In this document: positions 1 through 8,921 of the stretch, one piece after another | How the letters are laid out: the number at the start of each line of letters is the position of its first letter | How positions within the stretch are numbered: position 1 is the stretch's first letter | Assembly (NCBI GenBank): GCA_037176905.1 | Contig: JBBBWG010008458.1 | Coordinates: 1-24,188, forward strand | DNA: 24,188 nt | Source of the DNA: Azolla pinnata | Lineage: Eukaryota; Streptophyta; Polypodiopsida; Salviniales; Salviniaceae | Direction: 5' to 3' | Translations under genes and position numbers: made by a program | Notes under the pieces: generated by a model | Databases searched by the model: none | Seen by the model: the letters and a program-made list of their open reading frames with translations, nothing else | Told to the model about the DNA's origin: nothing

Positions 1-144
1 GCCGGTGTCCCTTCGGATCACCGGGATCTTATTTACATGTGTCGGTTCGGAGCTCACCCGACTCCCCGTTTCTCCGATTGTCTTATTTCCCGTAATATTA
101 CGTAATTACGGCTTCGCCGTAATTCCATAAAATCCCGGCCAACA
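1..144. mobile_element. LTR end of a Ty3/gypsy-like element (partial)
   Basis: The first 144 bases share an ordered set of words with 20330-20494: a TTCGGATC word, TCGGTTCGGA, CCCGTAATATTACG and the terminal CCGGCCAACA. This is the end of the same LTR family. The block ends in CA and passes directly into Copia integrase-end coding sequence at about 145, so it looks inserted into the Copia element. Its other end lies outside the window, so length, orientation and target duplication cannot be determined. Confidence 0.55.
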
Positions 145-692
145 GAAGTTTCGGCTATCGTTTCTGGGACCCGGAGACTCACGAAGTTGTCTGAAGTTCG
201 GACCTGGTCTTCAACGAGTTCGCGATGGACAAGGCTGCCGATCGCCCGATCGAATTACGGAGAGTTACATTTGCGGACGTACCCACTCCTTTGGACGGCC
301 CAACACAGCACATGAGGTCGGCTTCATAGTCAGCCAAGCCTCCTAGTACGGAAGGAGCCGTACTTGACGAAAATTCGAGTAGCAAAGCTACTATCAGTCC
401 AACAGGGTTGGACGAACTAAGTTCGGACGTGCGAAGTACGATCGCACTAGAACCGGCTAGCCTAGTCATTCCACGTCGATCGGAACGACTGTCGCAGCCA
501 CCTGAGAGGTACTCCTCGTTTCCTCCTCGGCGTCGTCGCGCTCGAGGACTTGGAGCTTCTTCAGCTAGATGTAAAAACGACATTCCTGCATGGTGATCTA
601 GACGAGGAAAATATATATAAAGCAGCCACAAGGCTTTGTGTCACCAGTGTTGTAGACGAAGGACATCAGGCGGAACAAGCGCTGGCTTAGCA

Positions 693-1025
693 GTATGGTG
701 GAGGCGTCACGAAGAGGGTTGTAGCTGAGAGAAGATCAGATCTGAAGGAGGAGGCTTTAGATCTGAAGCAGTCAGATGTGGCGGCCAAAGACACGAGAGA
801 GTAGGAGAGAGAGATAGGCACAAAATGGAACTACCATTAACTGAAGTTGGAGCAACCAACTTTGGACGACCATACAAGCCTAGTATTTATACCCCCAGGC
901 TAGGGCTCACGCGGATGAAGATCACGCGGAATCTCCATTCGCGACAGTTGTATCTGTCTTAGTCCGCTTACATCCGACGAATTTTAGAGCGCTTCAGCAT
1001 GCATACGGCTCGATCTGCTACGACA
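693..1025 (-). mobile_element. Inverted Copia LTR inside the Copia element
   Basis: This block is the reverse complement of the LTR at 2020-2322. They share the CCTCCACCATAC end, the paired CTTCAGATCTGA segments, the TCTCTCTC run, the GGTCGTCC/GTTGGTTGCTCCAAC block and the TATA region. The reversed copy starts TGTCGTAG, against TGTCGAAT in the forward copy. It lies between the early and late parts of the Copia reverse transcriptase. I see no clean target duplication, so it may reflect rearrangement rather than simple insertion. Confidence 0.75.
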
Positions 1026-1805
1026 CCGCTACCAGCCAACCTTCGGCTGTCACGGAAGGACTGCCCGACACCCGGTCCGAAGGGGGACCATATGAAGTCG
1101 CGCACCGGCTGTTGGCTCATTGATGTACGCTATGGTCGCAACGCAGCCAGACATAGCACATGTGGTTGGAGTCGTTAGCAGATTCATGCACAATCCTGGC
1201 CGCCCACACTGGAACGCAGTGAAACATATCTTCAGATATCTGGTTGGCACACAAGACTATGACATCAAATTCGGACCGAACGAACCCTTAGGCCTAGTTG
1301 GCTACACCGACTCGGATTACGTGGGCTGTCTTGACAACCGGAAATCGACGTCCGGATATTTCTTCAGGTTTGGGTGCGGTGCCATTTCGTGGAGATCGAA
1401 ACTACATGACTGTACGGCTACGAGTACGACCGAAGCGGAGTACGTAGCTGCGTCCGACGCAGCGAAGGAAGCGCTTTGGCTCGGATGACTAGCTTGTACA
1501 TTTCGACAAGTTAATTCGAAATGGATTCTGATCATACTCAGCGACAGCCAGGGAGCCGTCGCTTTAGCGAAGAATCCAGTACATCACAATGCTTCTAAGC
1601 ATATCGAGGTTCAGTATCACTTCATTCAGGATTACACAACTAAGGAGATGCTCAGTCTAGAGAAGGTCTCTACGACTGACAATGTTGCAGACGCGATAAC
1701 CTAGAGTCTTTCGACAGACCGCTTTCGGTCTTTGCGCGATCGGATGGGCGTGGAGCTGATTCCGGACGAACTACGGAAATAGTCACACCTTCTACGACGA
1801 GCGTA

Positions 1806-1931
1806 TTTGGCTCGATCGTACTTCTACGATCATTGGTACTTTGGCTCGATCGTACTAATACGATCATTCATACTTTGGCTCGATTGTACTACTACGATCA
1901 TTCGTACTCTTGCTCGATCGTACTATTCCGC
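1806..1931 (+). repeat. 34-bp tandem repeat, about 3.7 copies, with palindromic core
   Basis: Three full 34-bp units (1806-1839, 1840-1873, 1874-1907) and a partial fourth (1908-1931) start with TTTGGCTCGATCGTACT or a close variant. Each full unit contains a GATCGTA/TACGATC-type inverted repeat around a 4-base loop, with small changes. The array lies between the end of the Copia RNase H region and the polypurine tract, in the element's 3' untranslated region. Confidence 0.85.
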
Positions 1932-2019
1932 AGTATATCAGCCCCTTTGTAAATCTGTAAAACTTTTATATTTCTTTTTCTTTTTACAGATTTTTTGGAA
2001 CACGCCCATTACGGGGGAG

Positions 2020-2322
2020 TGTCGAATGCAGGCATCTAATGGTCGTGTTCACACTGTCCATAAGTGGACGGGCCATATTTGTAATATGCCGAAAAGGCTT
2101 GTGCCCTAGCTTGGGGGTATATATATCAAGCTTGTATGGTCGTCCAAAGTTGGTTGCTCCAACTCTAGATAATAGCAGTGCTATTTTGTGCCTATCTTTC
2201 TCTCTCTCTCTCTCTCTCTTGTGTCTTTGCCGCCACTATTGACCGCCTCAAATCTGAAGCCTCCTCCTTCAGATCTGATCTTCTCTTTGTTCTAACCTAC
2301 CACTCGACACCTCCACCATACA
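2020..2322 (+). mobile_element. Copia 3' LTR
   Basis: It starts TGTCGAATG directly after a purine-rich tract (ACGGGGGAG, 2011-2019) and ends near CACCATACA. It contains a TATA-like box (TATATATATC, about 2119-2128), a CT microsatellite at about 2200-2219 and two related CTTCAGATCTGA segments. The inverted copy at 693-1025 supports the boundaries. Beyond it the sequence joins a gypsy gag fragment on the other strand. Confidence 0.75.
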
Positions 2323-2339
2323 GCTGGGAGGTAGTGTTT

Positions 2340-2742
2340 CATTCCGACTGACGACCTTCACATACAACAAGAAAGGTCCCAACAAGACCAAGTTGACAAA
2401 AGTCATCCGATATAGTTGAGGTTGTAGTTAGACAATAAGCTTGATTTGATTTATGAACCCTCGAAAGTGCGCCCTCGTGCCATCAAACTTGTCTGACTGA
2501 CTGACATTGGGCTCCAAGCTTGTAGCGGGATGAAGAGGAGTCGGAGAAAATGTTGATGAGGGAGTAGGTGCTACAGGGGGAAATTTCGTTGATGCTGGAG
2601 GAGTGTTGGTTTTTTCTTCCTTAAGTTCCATTGGCATTCCACCTTGAAACTTCCGTAGTGACTCCCAAAAGTCATTATTCTGAAGTTGAAGTTGATGCAT
2701 GGCTTCCATAAGCTGATTGAATCTTTCTATAGAATCCGACAT
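2340..2742 (-). mobile_element. Ty3/gypsy gag start (fragment)
   Basis: A minus-strand reading frame opening at 2742 encodes a typical N-terminal part of plant chromovirus gag: a short helix with ERFNQLMEA and LQLQN, a Pro/Thr/Ser-rich linker, then DKFDG.R..FRGFINQI, a common gag motif. It lies 35 bases inside the LTR at 2777-3160, as expected for the gag of that LTR. The fragment fades at about 2340, near the Copia LTR. It is a broken fossil. Confidence 0.7.
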
Positions 2743-2776
2743 GACGAGGCTTGGGAAATGGAGAAGGTGAACAAAT

Positions 2777-3160
2777 TGTCACGGACAAAGACAGAAGAGT
2801 AGACAAAGCTAAGACAAAGATAGACGACTAGACAGAGATATGCTAAAGCAGAGAAGATAACTGGAAAGAAGATAGATGAAGCTAACTATTGATTCCGTAA
2901 CTGGTATTGTTCACCTTGATTGGGATCAAGGTGAGCCCCTGTATTTATACAAATCCAGAACCCCTACATGCAAGCTGAGGGATGCAAGGGAAGGATGCAT
3001 GCTGAGGCTTTTAGAAAGTTCCAGAACTTTCTAGAACATTAGAAAGACATATTACATGCATTGGTGTTGGTAATTATATTATGAATTCATGTTTAATCAA
3101 TCGGTTAGAACGATTGGTTCTCTAGACAAGGTCATGGGTTCAAAAGCTATGTATATGACA
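2777..3160 (-). mobile_element. Ty3/gypsy LTR, minus orientation (5' LTR of the gag fragment)
   Basis: A 384-bp block bounded by TGTCACGGACA on the left and ATATGACA on the right of the plus strand. Read on the minus strand it starts TGTCATATACATAG, like the plus-oriented LTR at 6088. It contains a TATA-like CCTGTATTTATAC segment at about 2938-2950 and related AGAC-rich words at its end. The same ends occur in the solo LTR at 8705-8921. Confidence 0.75.
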
Positions 3161-4266
3161 GTATTCACTTGTATATGTGCATAAACATGCATGTTTACCT
3201 AAAATACATTGTCTCATGTATAATGCGTATATTCATATATATATGCATATTCATCTATATATATACATGTTTGATGTATATATTCACTTGTAAATGGTCA
3301 TGTACGACTAACATGTATATCCATGTTCTGATGCATTATTGCATGTATATACATAGACATAGACATATACTCGTAAATATTCTTATATTCATGCATACTA
3401 ACATGTAGATGTAGATGTTTATGAATATGTAAATGTATAGACGTATCTTGATTTGTATATAGATAGATACATGGATATACTCCATTTTATATCATAATAA
3501 ATACATGTTTACCCATGTATAACATAATTATATGTTGGATCAATTGGCTATACCGCTCGCTACATAATGTCAAATGAGCTTAAATGAGGCAATTTTGTTT
3601 GGTTGCGATAAAGAACGTGTCTACAGCTGCAGCAAACATGCAGAAAAAAATTTTGCAACAACATCACAGTTAAAAAACATGTTTATATGCATGTAAAATA
3701 TTATGTCAAATTTAGCGTCAAAATTGGCGTCCAAACTGGTATCAATACTCGGTTCTATACTCGCGTCAAAAGCGCAAAAACAATTGTGTCAAATTGGCTG
3801 ATAAAAATTGCATCAATTTTATGTCAAAATTTGTGGCTACGGTAGTGTCTAAATTTGTGTCAAATTTGTGATAAAACACGCATTAATTTTTCTCCATTGG
3901 TAGCAGCTAAAATCTTGGCAATGCTCGCATAAAAGTTTCCGTCTATACTCGAGTCTAATGAGTGTGTATGATTGCGGTTGTCGTTGCGTCAATCAAATTG
4001 TCAAATTGTTTTTGCGGCAAAAAGTGCGTCTATAGTTGCGGCAATAATTGCGTCAATAGTTGTGGAAAATGTGTGGCTATGTGTGCAGCAAAATTTCAAA
4101 AAAAAGTTGCATCAAACTCAGGGCTATGTCTGCGTCTATACTCGCGGCTATAGTTACACCATACTCGCCGCATACTCGCAGATATGGTCGCGGAAAATTT
4201 GATGTGATTCTTAAAAAGTATTGCCGCGACCTAAAAGCATCACGCCTAGGTCACGACAACCTGTCA
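3161..4266. repeat. AT-rich degenerate repeat DNA without a gene
   Basis: 3170-3535 is built from ATATTCAT, TATATGCAT and ACATGTATA words and matches, in reverse orientation, the minisatellite at 7629-7916. 3600-4200 is a different, degenerate repeat of words such as GTCAAATTT, GCGTCAAAA, CTATACTCGCG and GCGGCAA, spaced about 15-30 bases apart with no fixed period. Short open frames here (for example 3962-4153) come from the repeats; I see no domain in them. Confidence 0.6.
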
Positions 4267-5990
4267 CGGTAAATAACCCTATACCTTGTAGCAAGCACAT
4301 TCACTATACGAGATTAGTTCTCGCTAAAGTTTGAGAACATGAACTATATGTCAAAAGTCAAAAGCATGAATTTGAGCGTACTTATGTGGAGTTCCTTGGG
4401 TATGTTATCTCAACACAAAGAATTACAATAGACACACGAAAGGTTAAGACTATCCAAGGGTAGGTCATTCCAACTCGAGTACGAAAGGTGCAATCTTTTC
4501 TCAGTTTCACCATTTTTTATTAACGCTTTATCAAAGGATTTTCAGTGATTGTACAACCTCTCATTGATCTTACCTGCAAGGATGCTACATTCAAATGGAC
4601 AACAGCGGCATAAATGGTATTTGACTTGTTAAAACAAGCCTTTACAACAAAACAAGTCCTTCATCCAGACCCAAATAAACCTTTCCACGTCGAAATAGAT
4701 GCTTCTGATTTCTCCATTAGGGCAATCCTCTCCCAACCGAATAAGGTCGGTGTGCTTCACCTGGTGGTTTACTACTCGCACAAGTTCACTGCCCCAGAAA
4801 TCAACTACCCCATATATGGCAGGGAGCTTCTTACTATTGTTGTTACTTTCGAATAATGGAGGTCCTATGTGGACGGGGCAGAACACCGTATCCAACTGGT
4901 AACAAATCACAAAAATGAAATCTACCTCTCTACCACACAAACTTCAAATCACAAATAGGCGTGCTGGTCATCTTTCTTGGTAGACTATGAATTGCAAAAA
5001 GGGTATATTTAGGTCATTTTACATTTCGACATAATCTTTTGTTTTGACATAATCTTTTGTATGCACCACAAGATTCGTGCCTAACCAAGGTGTTCCAAGA
5101 GTATATTAATGATCTGCTTGTTGGTCATTTTGGTGTTTCGAAAACTTTCTAGTTGGTCTCTCGAGGGTATTGGTGGCCACAATCATGGAAATTGGTCAAA
5201 GAGTTCATCGAGTCTTGCGACACTTATGCTTGCTCCAAAGCAGCTCGTCATCGACCATATGGCTCCTTTAACTAGTCCCAATCCCCAAATGGCCTTCGGC
5301 ATCTCTCCATAGATTTCATCACTGATCTTCCCTTTGTTGGTCACTACGAATTGGTGTTCGTCATAGTCAATCACTTCATCAAGATGGCCCATGTGCAAAA
5401 ACCATTTCGGGAGAGGAGATAGCTGATTTGTTCTTCATAAATGTTGTTTGACTGGACTCCCAGATATCACTTCTTATCGAGGACCACAATTTGTTTCTAA
5501 TTTCTGGTGGCTCCTCCTCCAAACTTTCGGTTGTACTGTTAATTTTTCTTCAGCCTATCATCGACGAACTGATGGACAAACGGAGCAGGTTAATCAAATC
5601 TTAGAGCAATACTTTAGGTGTTATCTTAGCTACCAACAAGATTACTAGGTTGACCTTCTCCCACTTGGCGAGTTCGCTTAAGAAACTCTTTGCATGCGTC
5701 TACGAGGGTTACTCCATTTTTCACAAACTACAATCTCCACCCCCGTTTCAACATTTCTCTTCCCTCTAATTCTGTCAATCCTTTCATGGAGGAATAAGCA
5801 CGTCTCTTGGAGGATGTAGATCGTGACCTTTCCTTGAAGCTTACCCTCACTAGCGAACACTACAAGGTGCAAGCAAACCGAAGAGAAATATGAGGTCGAC
5901 CATATTCTTGACTCTTCCATCACAAGCTTAAATACCTTGTCCTCTAGAGAGGGTACTCTAAATTCGAAGCAACATGGCAGCCGGCACACC
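4267..5990 (+). mobile_element. Decayed Ty3/gypsy chromovirus pol (RT end, RNase H, integrase)
   Basis: Plus-strand gypsy pol fossil. The end of reverse transcriptase (about 4330-4600) precedes RNase H with HPDPNKPFHVEIDASDF, YSHKFTAPEINYPIYGREL and TIVVTFE (about 4650-4856). Integrase follows, with a GHFGVSKT segment and a YWWPQ-like segment (about 5125-5190), a CDT.A.SKA zinc-binding part (about 5217-5240), the SIDFITDLP motif of the catalytic core (about 5305-5335) and a YH..TDGQTE..NQILEQY..CY motif (about 5560-5625). The pattern fits a Tekay/Reina-type chromovirus. It is broken by many changes. The purine tract and LTR follow at 6073-6403. Gag and the start of pol are not present in the same orientation upstream. 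Confidence 0.8.
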
Positions 5991-6072
5991 ATCTCAAGCA
6001 TGCCCCAGATATAGTTCATGCATTTTATGAACATTATCCACAAGAATCAACACAATGTTTTCATGGGCGGCC

Positions 6073-6087
6073 TTGAAGGGAGGATAA
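6073..6087 (+). other. Polypurine tract of the gypsy element
   Basis: TTGAAGGGAGGATAA directly precedes the TGTCATATACATAG start of the LTR. This is the usual place and composition of the plus-strand primer of LTR retrotransposons. It supports the orientation of the 4267-6403 element. Confidence 0.65.
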
Positions 6088-6403
6088 TGTCATATACATA
6101 GTTTCAAACCCACGACCTTGTCTATAGAGTCAATTGGTCTAGTCAATTGATAAAACATACAATGATGGTGTAAATGCAAATGCATACATTTTTTATGTTC
6201 TAGGAAGTTTTGGAACTTTCTACAAGCTTCTCCATGCAAGAATTCTAGAATTGTATGAATACGGGGTTTAACTTGATCCCAATCAAGGTGAATAACGCCA
6301 GTTATGGAATCAATACTCAACTTTGTCTATCTTCTTCTCACTTATCTCTTCATCCCTTTCCTAGCTCTACTATGATTTTATGTATCTATCCATGATAGTA
6401 CCA
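6088..6403 (+). mobile_element. Ty3/gypsy 3' LTR, plus orientation
   Basis: It begins TGTCATATACATAG, the reverse complement of the right end of the LTR at 2777-3160. It shares the CCTTGTCTA segment, TCTAGGAAGTT.TGGAACTTTCT, ACTTGATCCCAATCAAGGTGAA and a CTTTGTCTATCTTCTTC stretch. The right end is uncertain because the usual TCCGTGACA terminus is not visible; similarity fades near 6395-6403. Confidence 0.7.
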
Positions 6404-6451
6404 GGCGTCTCTATATTCGTGGTACAAACTCTTGTTTATCAGACTAAAGGT

Positions 6452-6491
6452 ACGGCTACGTACACGTAGTCGTTTTTGTGTACGTAGCCGT
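6452..6491. repeat. Perfect 14-bp inverted repeat (hairpin)
   Basis: ACGGCTACGTACAC at 6452-6465 is exactly complementary to GTGTACGTAGCCGT at 6478-6491, with a 12-base loop rich in T. It lies just past the 3' LTR and before an oppositely oriented gypsy fragment. No coding sequence overlaps it. Confidence 0.85.
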
Positions 6492-6514
6492 TTTTGTTTT
6501 ACTTTCGAGAATTC

Positions 6515-6958
6515 TTATAGTGGTAATCCGTGGCTCAAGAAATACACTATCTGCATGAGCCAACCATCTAATTCCTCCTTGGGTCCTGTTTCTGGTATCA
6601 ACGCCATTACCCCTACATCTAAAAAATCATCCACCACACTTGTTGGCAGTTCGCTAGATTCCAGCTTGGAGAGGTAATCCGCCACTACATGTGGTGCTCC
6701 CAATCTGTGGACTATATCGAACTCGTATTCTTGTAATAACAAAGTCCACCGGGCTAGCTTCCCTGTCAATGATGCTTTCAATATCAAATAACCAATGCGG
6801 AGTGATCTATGACGTAGAAGTTGAACATTTTCTCCAAAAAGTATTGTTGAAATTTGATAACACTTTAGATCATTCCGAGGGCTTCTCCTTTCATTGTTGA
6901 ATAATTCTTTTCTGCCTTCAACAGTCATCTGCTCACATAAGAAACTAGTCAAAATCAA
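6515..6958 (-). mobile_element. Ty3/gypsy RNase H fragment
   Basis: A minus-strand frame with the end of a gypsy RNase H: a YLILKASLTGKLARW stretch, LLQEYEFDIVHR, then H.VADYLSKLES, and a tail with GVMALIPE. These are standard plant Ty3/gypsy motifs. It is oriented against the pol fragments at 4267-5990 and 7111-7620 and comes from another copy or family. It is a truncated fossil with few breaks in the visible part. Confidence 0.75.
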
Positions 6959-7110
6959 TTCTTCTCATAAATGTGCATGAGCACGTTTCCGATCGCGATG
7001 TCTGATGCATACAAAAAAAACGTGAAACTCTTGTTCCCAATTCGGGGTTGTACCATTGGAGCACGTGAGAGCAATATTTGTAGTCAAGTCTTGAACCCAA
7101 GATCCTCCCC

Positions 7111-7620
7111 TTGAAAAATATAGTGCTACCAATTCACCCTTTATCAAATAATTTATTTCACCATATTTCAACCATAACCTTACAACAATTATGCCAAGTA
7201 GGAGCAAAGGAAGATCTTTTCTTATTTGCCGTATTCGTTGCACCTTCTGGTGATACTCTAGAGAAGTTAGTGATCTATATTCCGAAAAAGTACCAAGAAT
7301 ATGTTGATGTCTTCGACATAGTCAAAGCTAGTGTACTTTTAAAGTATCGGTCATATGATTGTCCCATTGATCTCTAACCAAGAAAAGTGTCACCATGGGG
7401 GCTGATCTATAATCTGTCACAAACAGAGCTTGAGGTTCTTCGAGCATACATTGATGAGAATCTTCCAAGTGGGTTTATTCAACATTCAAAGTCTCTAGCT
7501 AGTGCTCCTATCTTTCTCATGGCAAAAAAGGATGGCGCCCTTCATTTGGTCGTGGATTAGATAAAGTGGCAATAAGAAATAAGTATGTTCTACCTTTAAT
7601 TTCCAATCTTTAATTTCTAA
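7111..7620 (+). mobile_element. Ty3/gypsy reverse transcriptase start (fragment)
   Basis: Plus-strand fragment with the linker and start of a chromovirus reverse transcriptase: IPKKYQEYVDVFD, a Y.CPIDL segment, a WGLIYNLS..EL..LR.YIDENL segment, then G.I..SKS..APIF...KKDG.L and a VLPLISNL-type end. It belongs to the same broad family as the pol at 4267-5990. It runs out exactly where the 30-bp minisatellite begins. It is a broken fossil with several breaks. Confidence 0.75.
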
Positions 7621-7628
7621 TCTTTTAG

Positions 7629-7916
7629 ATGAATATACATCTATATATCCATATACAGGTGAATATGCATGTATATATGCATATATAGATGAATATGCAT
7701 CTATCTATCCATATACAAGTGAATATGCATGTATATGTGCATATACAAGTGAATATGCATGTATATGTGCATATACAGATGAATATGCATCTATCTATCC
7801 ATATAGAAGTGAATATGCATGTATATGTGCATATACAGATAAATATGCATCTATCTATCCATATAGAAGTGAATATGCATGTGCAGATGAATATGCATCT
7901 ATCTATTCATATATAG
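7629..7916 (+). repeat. 30-bp minisatellite, ten units of two alternating types
   Basis: Ten units (nine of 30 bp and one of 18 bp at 7869-7886) tile the block. Type A starts ATGAATATGCATCTATC; type B starts GTGAATATGCATGTATA. They mostly alternate (A B A B B A B A B A), giving a 60-bp higher-order unit. Because 30 is a multiple of three, one frame stays open and repeats a 10-residue motif of the kind (M/V)NMH..(I/V)HI. I take that frame as a by-product of the repeat, not a gene. Confidence 0.9.
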
Positions 7917-8371
7917 GCCAGGTGAATATACATATATATATTGATGAATATACAGGTATGTTTGGTTGGTAATTATCTTGAATATGTATAGGAAGAGCCA
8001 CACAAGTAAGAAGTGAAAATATCTCACATGAAATATAGTCTCAAATAGGCCTCCTTTATAAATAAGTAGTGAGGGCTTCAATTTTTCATTTATCTTCAGA
8101 GTTCTAACTCTTTAGCTTTTATAATGAAGTGAATATGCATCTATCTATTCATATATAAGCCAGGTGAATATACATGTATATATTGATGAATATGCAAGTA
8201 AGTTTGGTTGATAATTATCTTAAATATATATATGAAGAGCCACACAAGTAAGAAGTGAAAATATCTCACATGAAATATAGTCTCAAATAGACCTCCTTTA
8301 TAAATAAGTAGTGAGGGCTTCAATTTTTCATTTATCTTCAGAGTTCTAACTCTTTAGCTTTTATAATGAAG
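7889..8371 (+). repeat. 242-bp direct tandem duplication
   Basis: 7889-8130 and 8131-8371 are two nearly identical copies with period 242. They share GCCAGGTGAATATACAT, the GAAGAGCCACACAAGTAAG block, CTCACATGAAATATAGTCTC and the TTATAATGAAG end, with only scattered differences. Each contains a TTTATAAATAAG TATA-like box and a GTTTGGTTG(G/A)TAATTATCTT segment, so the unit resembles the promoter part of an LTR. The unit's left edge is one 30-bp minisatellite unit. Confidence 0.9.
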
Positions 8372-8463
8372 AAACTTCTAAAGATATATATGTTCCCAAA
8401 TTGAGAACAAAAAGAAATATATAAAAATAAATCAAATGAGAATATTATATTTAAAAGATTATT

Positions 8464-8496
<33 letters not shown>

Positions 8497-8704
8497 TCTT
8501 ATAAGATTTTATTAAACAAATAAAAGGAAAATATTATATTAATTTTTTTTAATGAATAAATTTTTAATATTAGATGCCTTGAGGTGTCTAATTTACAAAA
8601 AATGTATAGTAAACATGCATCTAATTTACAGTAAACACGCATCTAGTTAGTAAAAAAATATGTAGTATACGTGTGGTAAACAAGCAACAAACTAGTAGCA
8701 AACA
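8372..8704. other. AT-rich stretch without a gene
   Basis: The stretch holds a poly-T run (about 8469-8491) in A/T-rich DNA. From about 8590 there are short degenerate repeats of the kind GTAAACATGCATCTAATTTACA, which resume after the solo LTR. I see no gene. Confidence 0.6.
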
Positions 8705-8921
8705 TGTCACGGACAGACAAAAAAAGAGTAGACAGAGCTTAGACAAAGATAGAAGAGTAGAGAGAGTTACGTTAAAGCAGCGGACATAACTAGGAAGAAG
8801 ATAGATGAAGTTGACTATTCATTATGTAACTATTGTTATTAAACCCCTGTATTTATAGAGTTCCCTGACTCCCTGATTGGGATCAAGGTGAACCGTAGGT
8901 TCGAAACCCATCTATATGACA
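8705..8921 (-). mobile_element. Solo Ty3/gypsy LTR with 5-bp target duplication
   Basis: A 217-bp block starting TGTCACGGACA and ending ATATGACA on the plus strand has the same ends as the 384-bp LTR at 2777-3160, so it is a shorter family member. AAACA is present directly on both sides (8700-8704 and 8922-8926), a 5-bp target duplication typical of LTR elements. No internal element sequence is attached, so it is a solo LTR. The target was the degenerate GTAGCAAACATG-type repeat DNA. Confidence 0.85.

Larger units (their letters stand above)
145..2322 (+). mobile_element. Decayed Ty1/Copia retrotransposon (integrase end to 3' LTR)
   Basis: Copia fossil on the plus strand; its 5' part lies outside the window. 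In order: the integrase C-terminal end with the usual WDP.T..VV...DLVFNE motif (about 160-220); the linker with an RRSERLSQPPERYS motif typical of plant Copia (about 470-515); the start of reverse transcriptase with LDVKT.FLHGDL.EEIY (about 560-625); the end of reverse transcriptase with LMYAMVAT.PDIAH (from about 1118); and RNase H with a DSDYVGCLDNRKSTSGY motif and STTEAEY (about 1300-1445), running to about 1780. Next come 34-bp repeats, a purine tract (2011-2019) and the LTR. The element is broken, with several breaks across the visible coding region, and looks old. An inverted LTR copy sits inside the reverse transcriptase region. Confidence 0.85.

Noticed and set aside
179-631. Minus-strand 150-residue open frame
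   Set aside because: It is the antisense shadow of Copia integrase/reverse transcriptase coding sequence on the plus strand.
7629-7916. CRISPR-like array
   Set aside because: There are no unique spacers. The units are directly contiguous and of two related types, as in a minisatellite in eukaryotic DNA.
7899-8323. Two near-identical 60-residue minus-strand frames
   Set aside because: They are two copies of the 242-bp duplication. The frame overlaps a TATA-like promoter segment and shows no domain, so a gene is unlikely.
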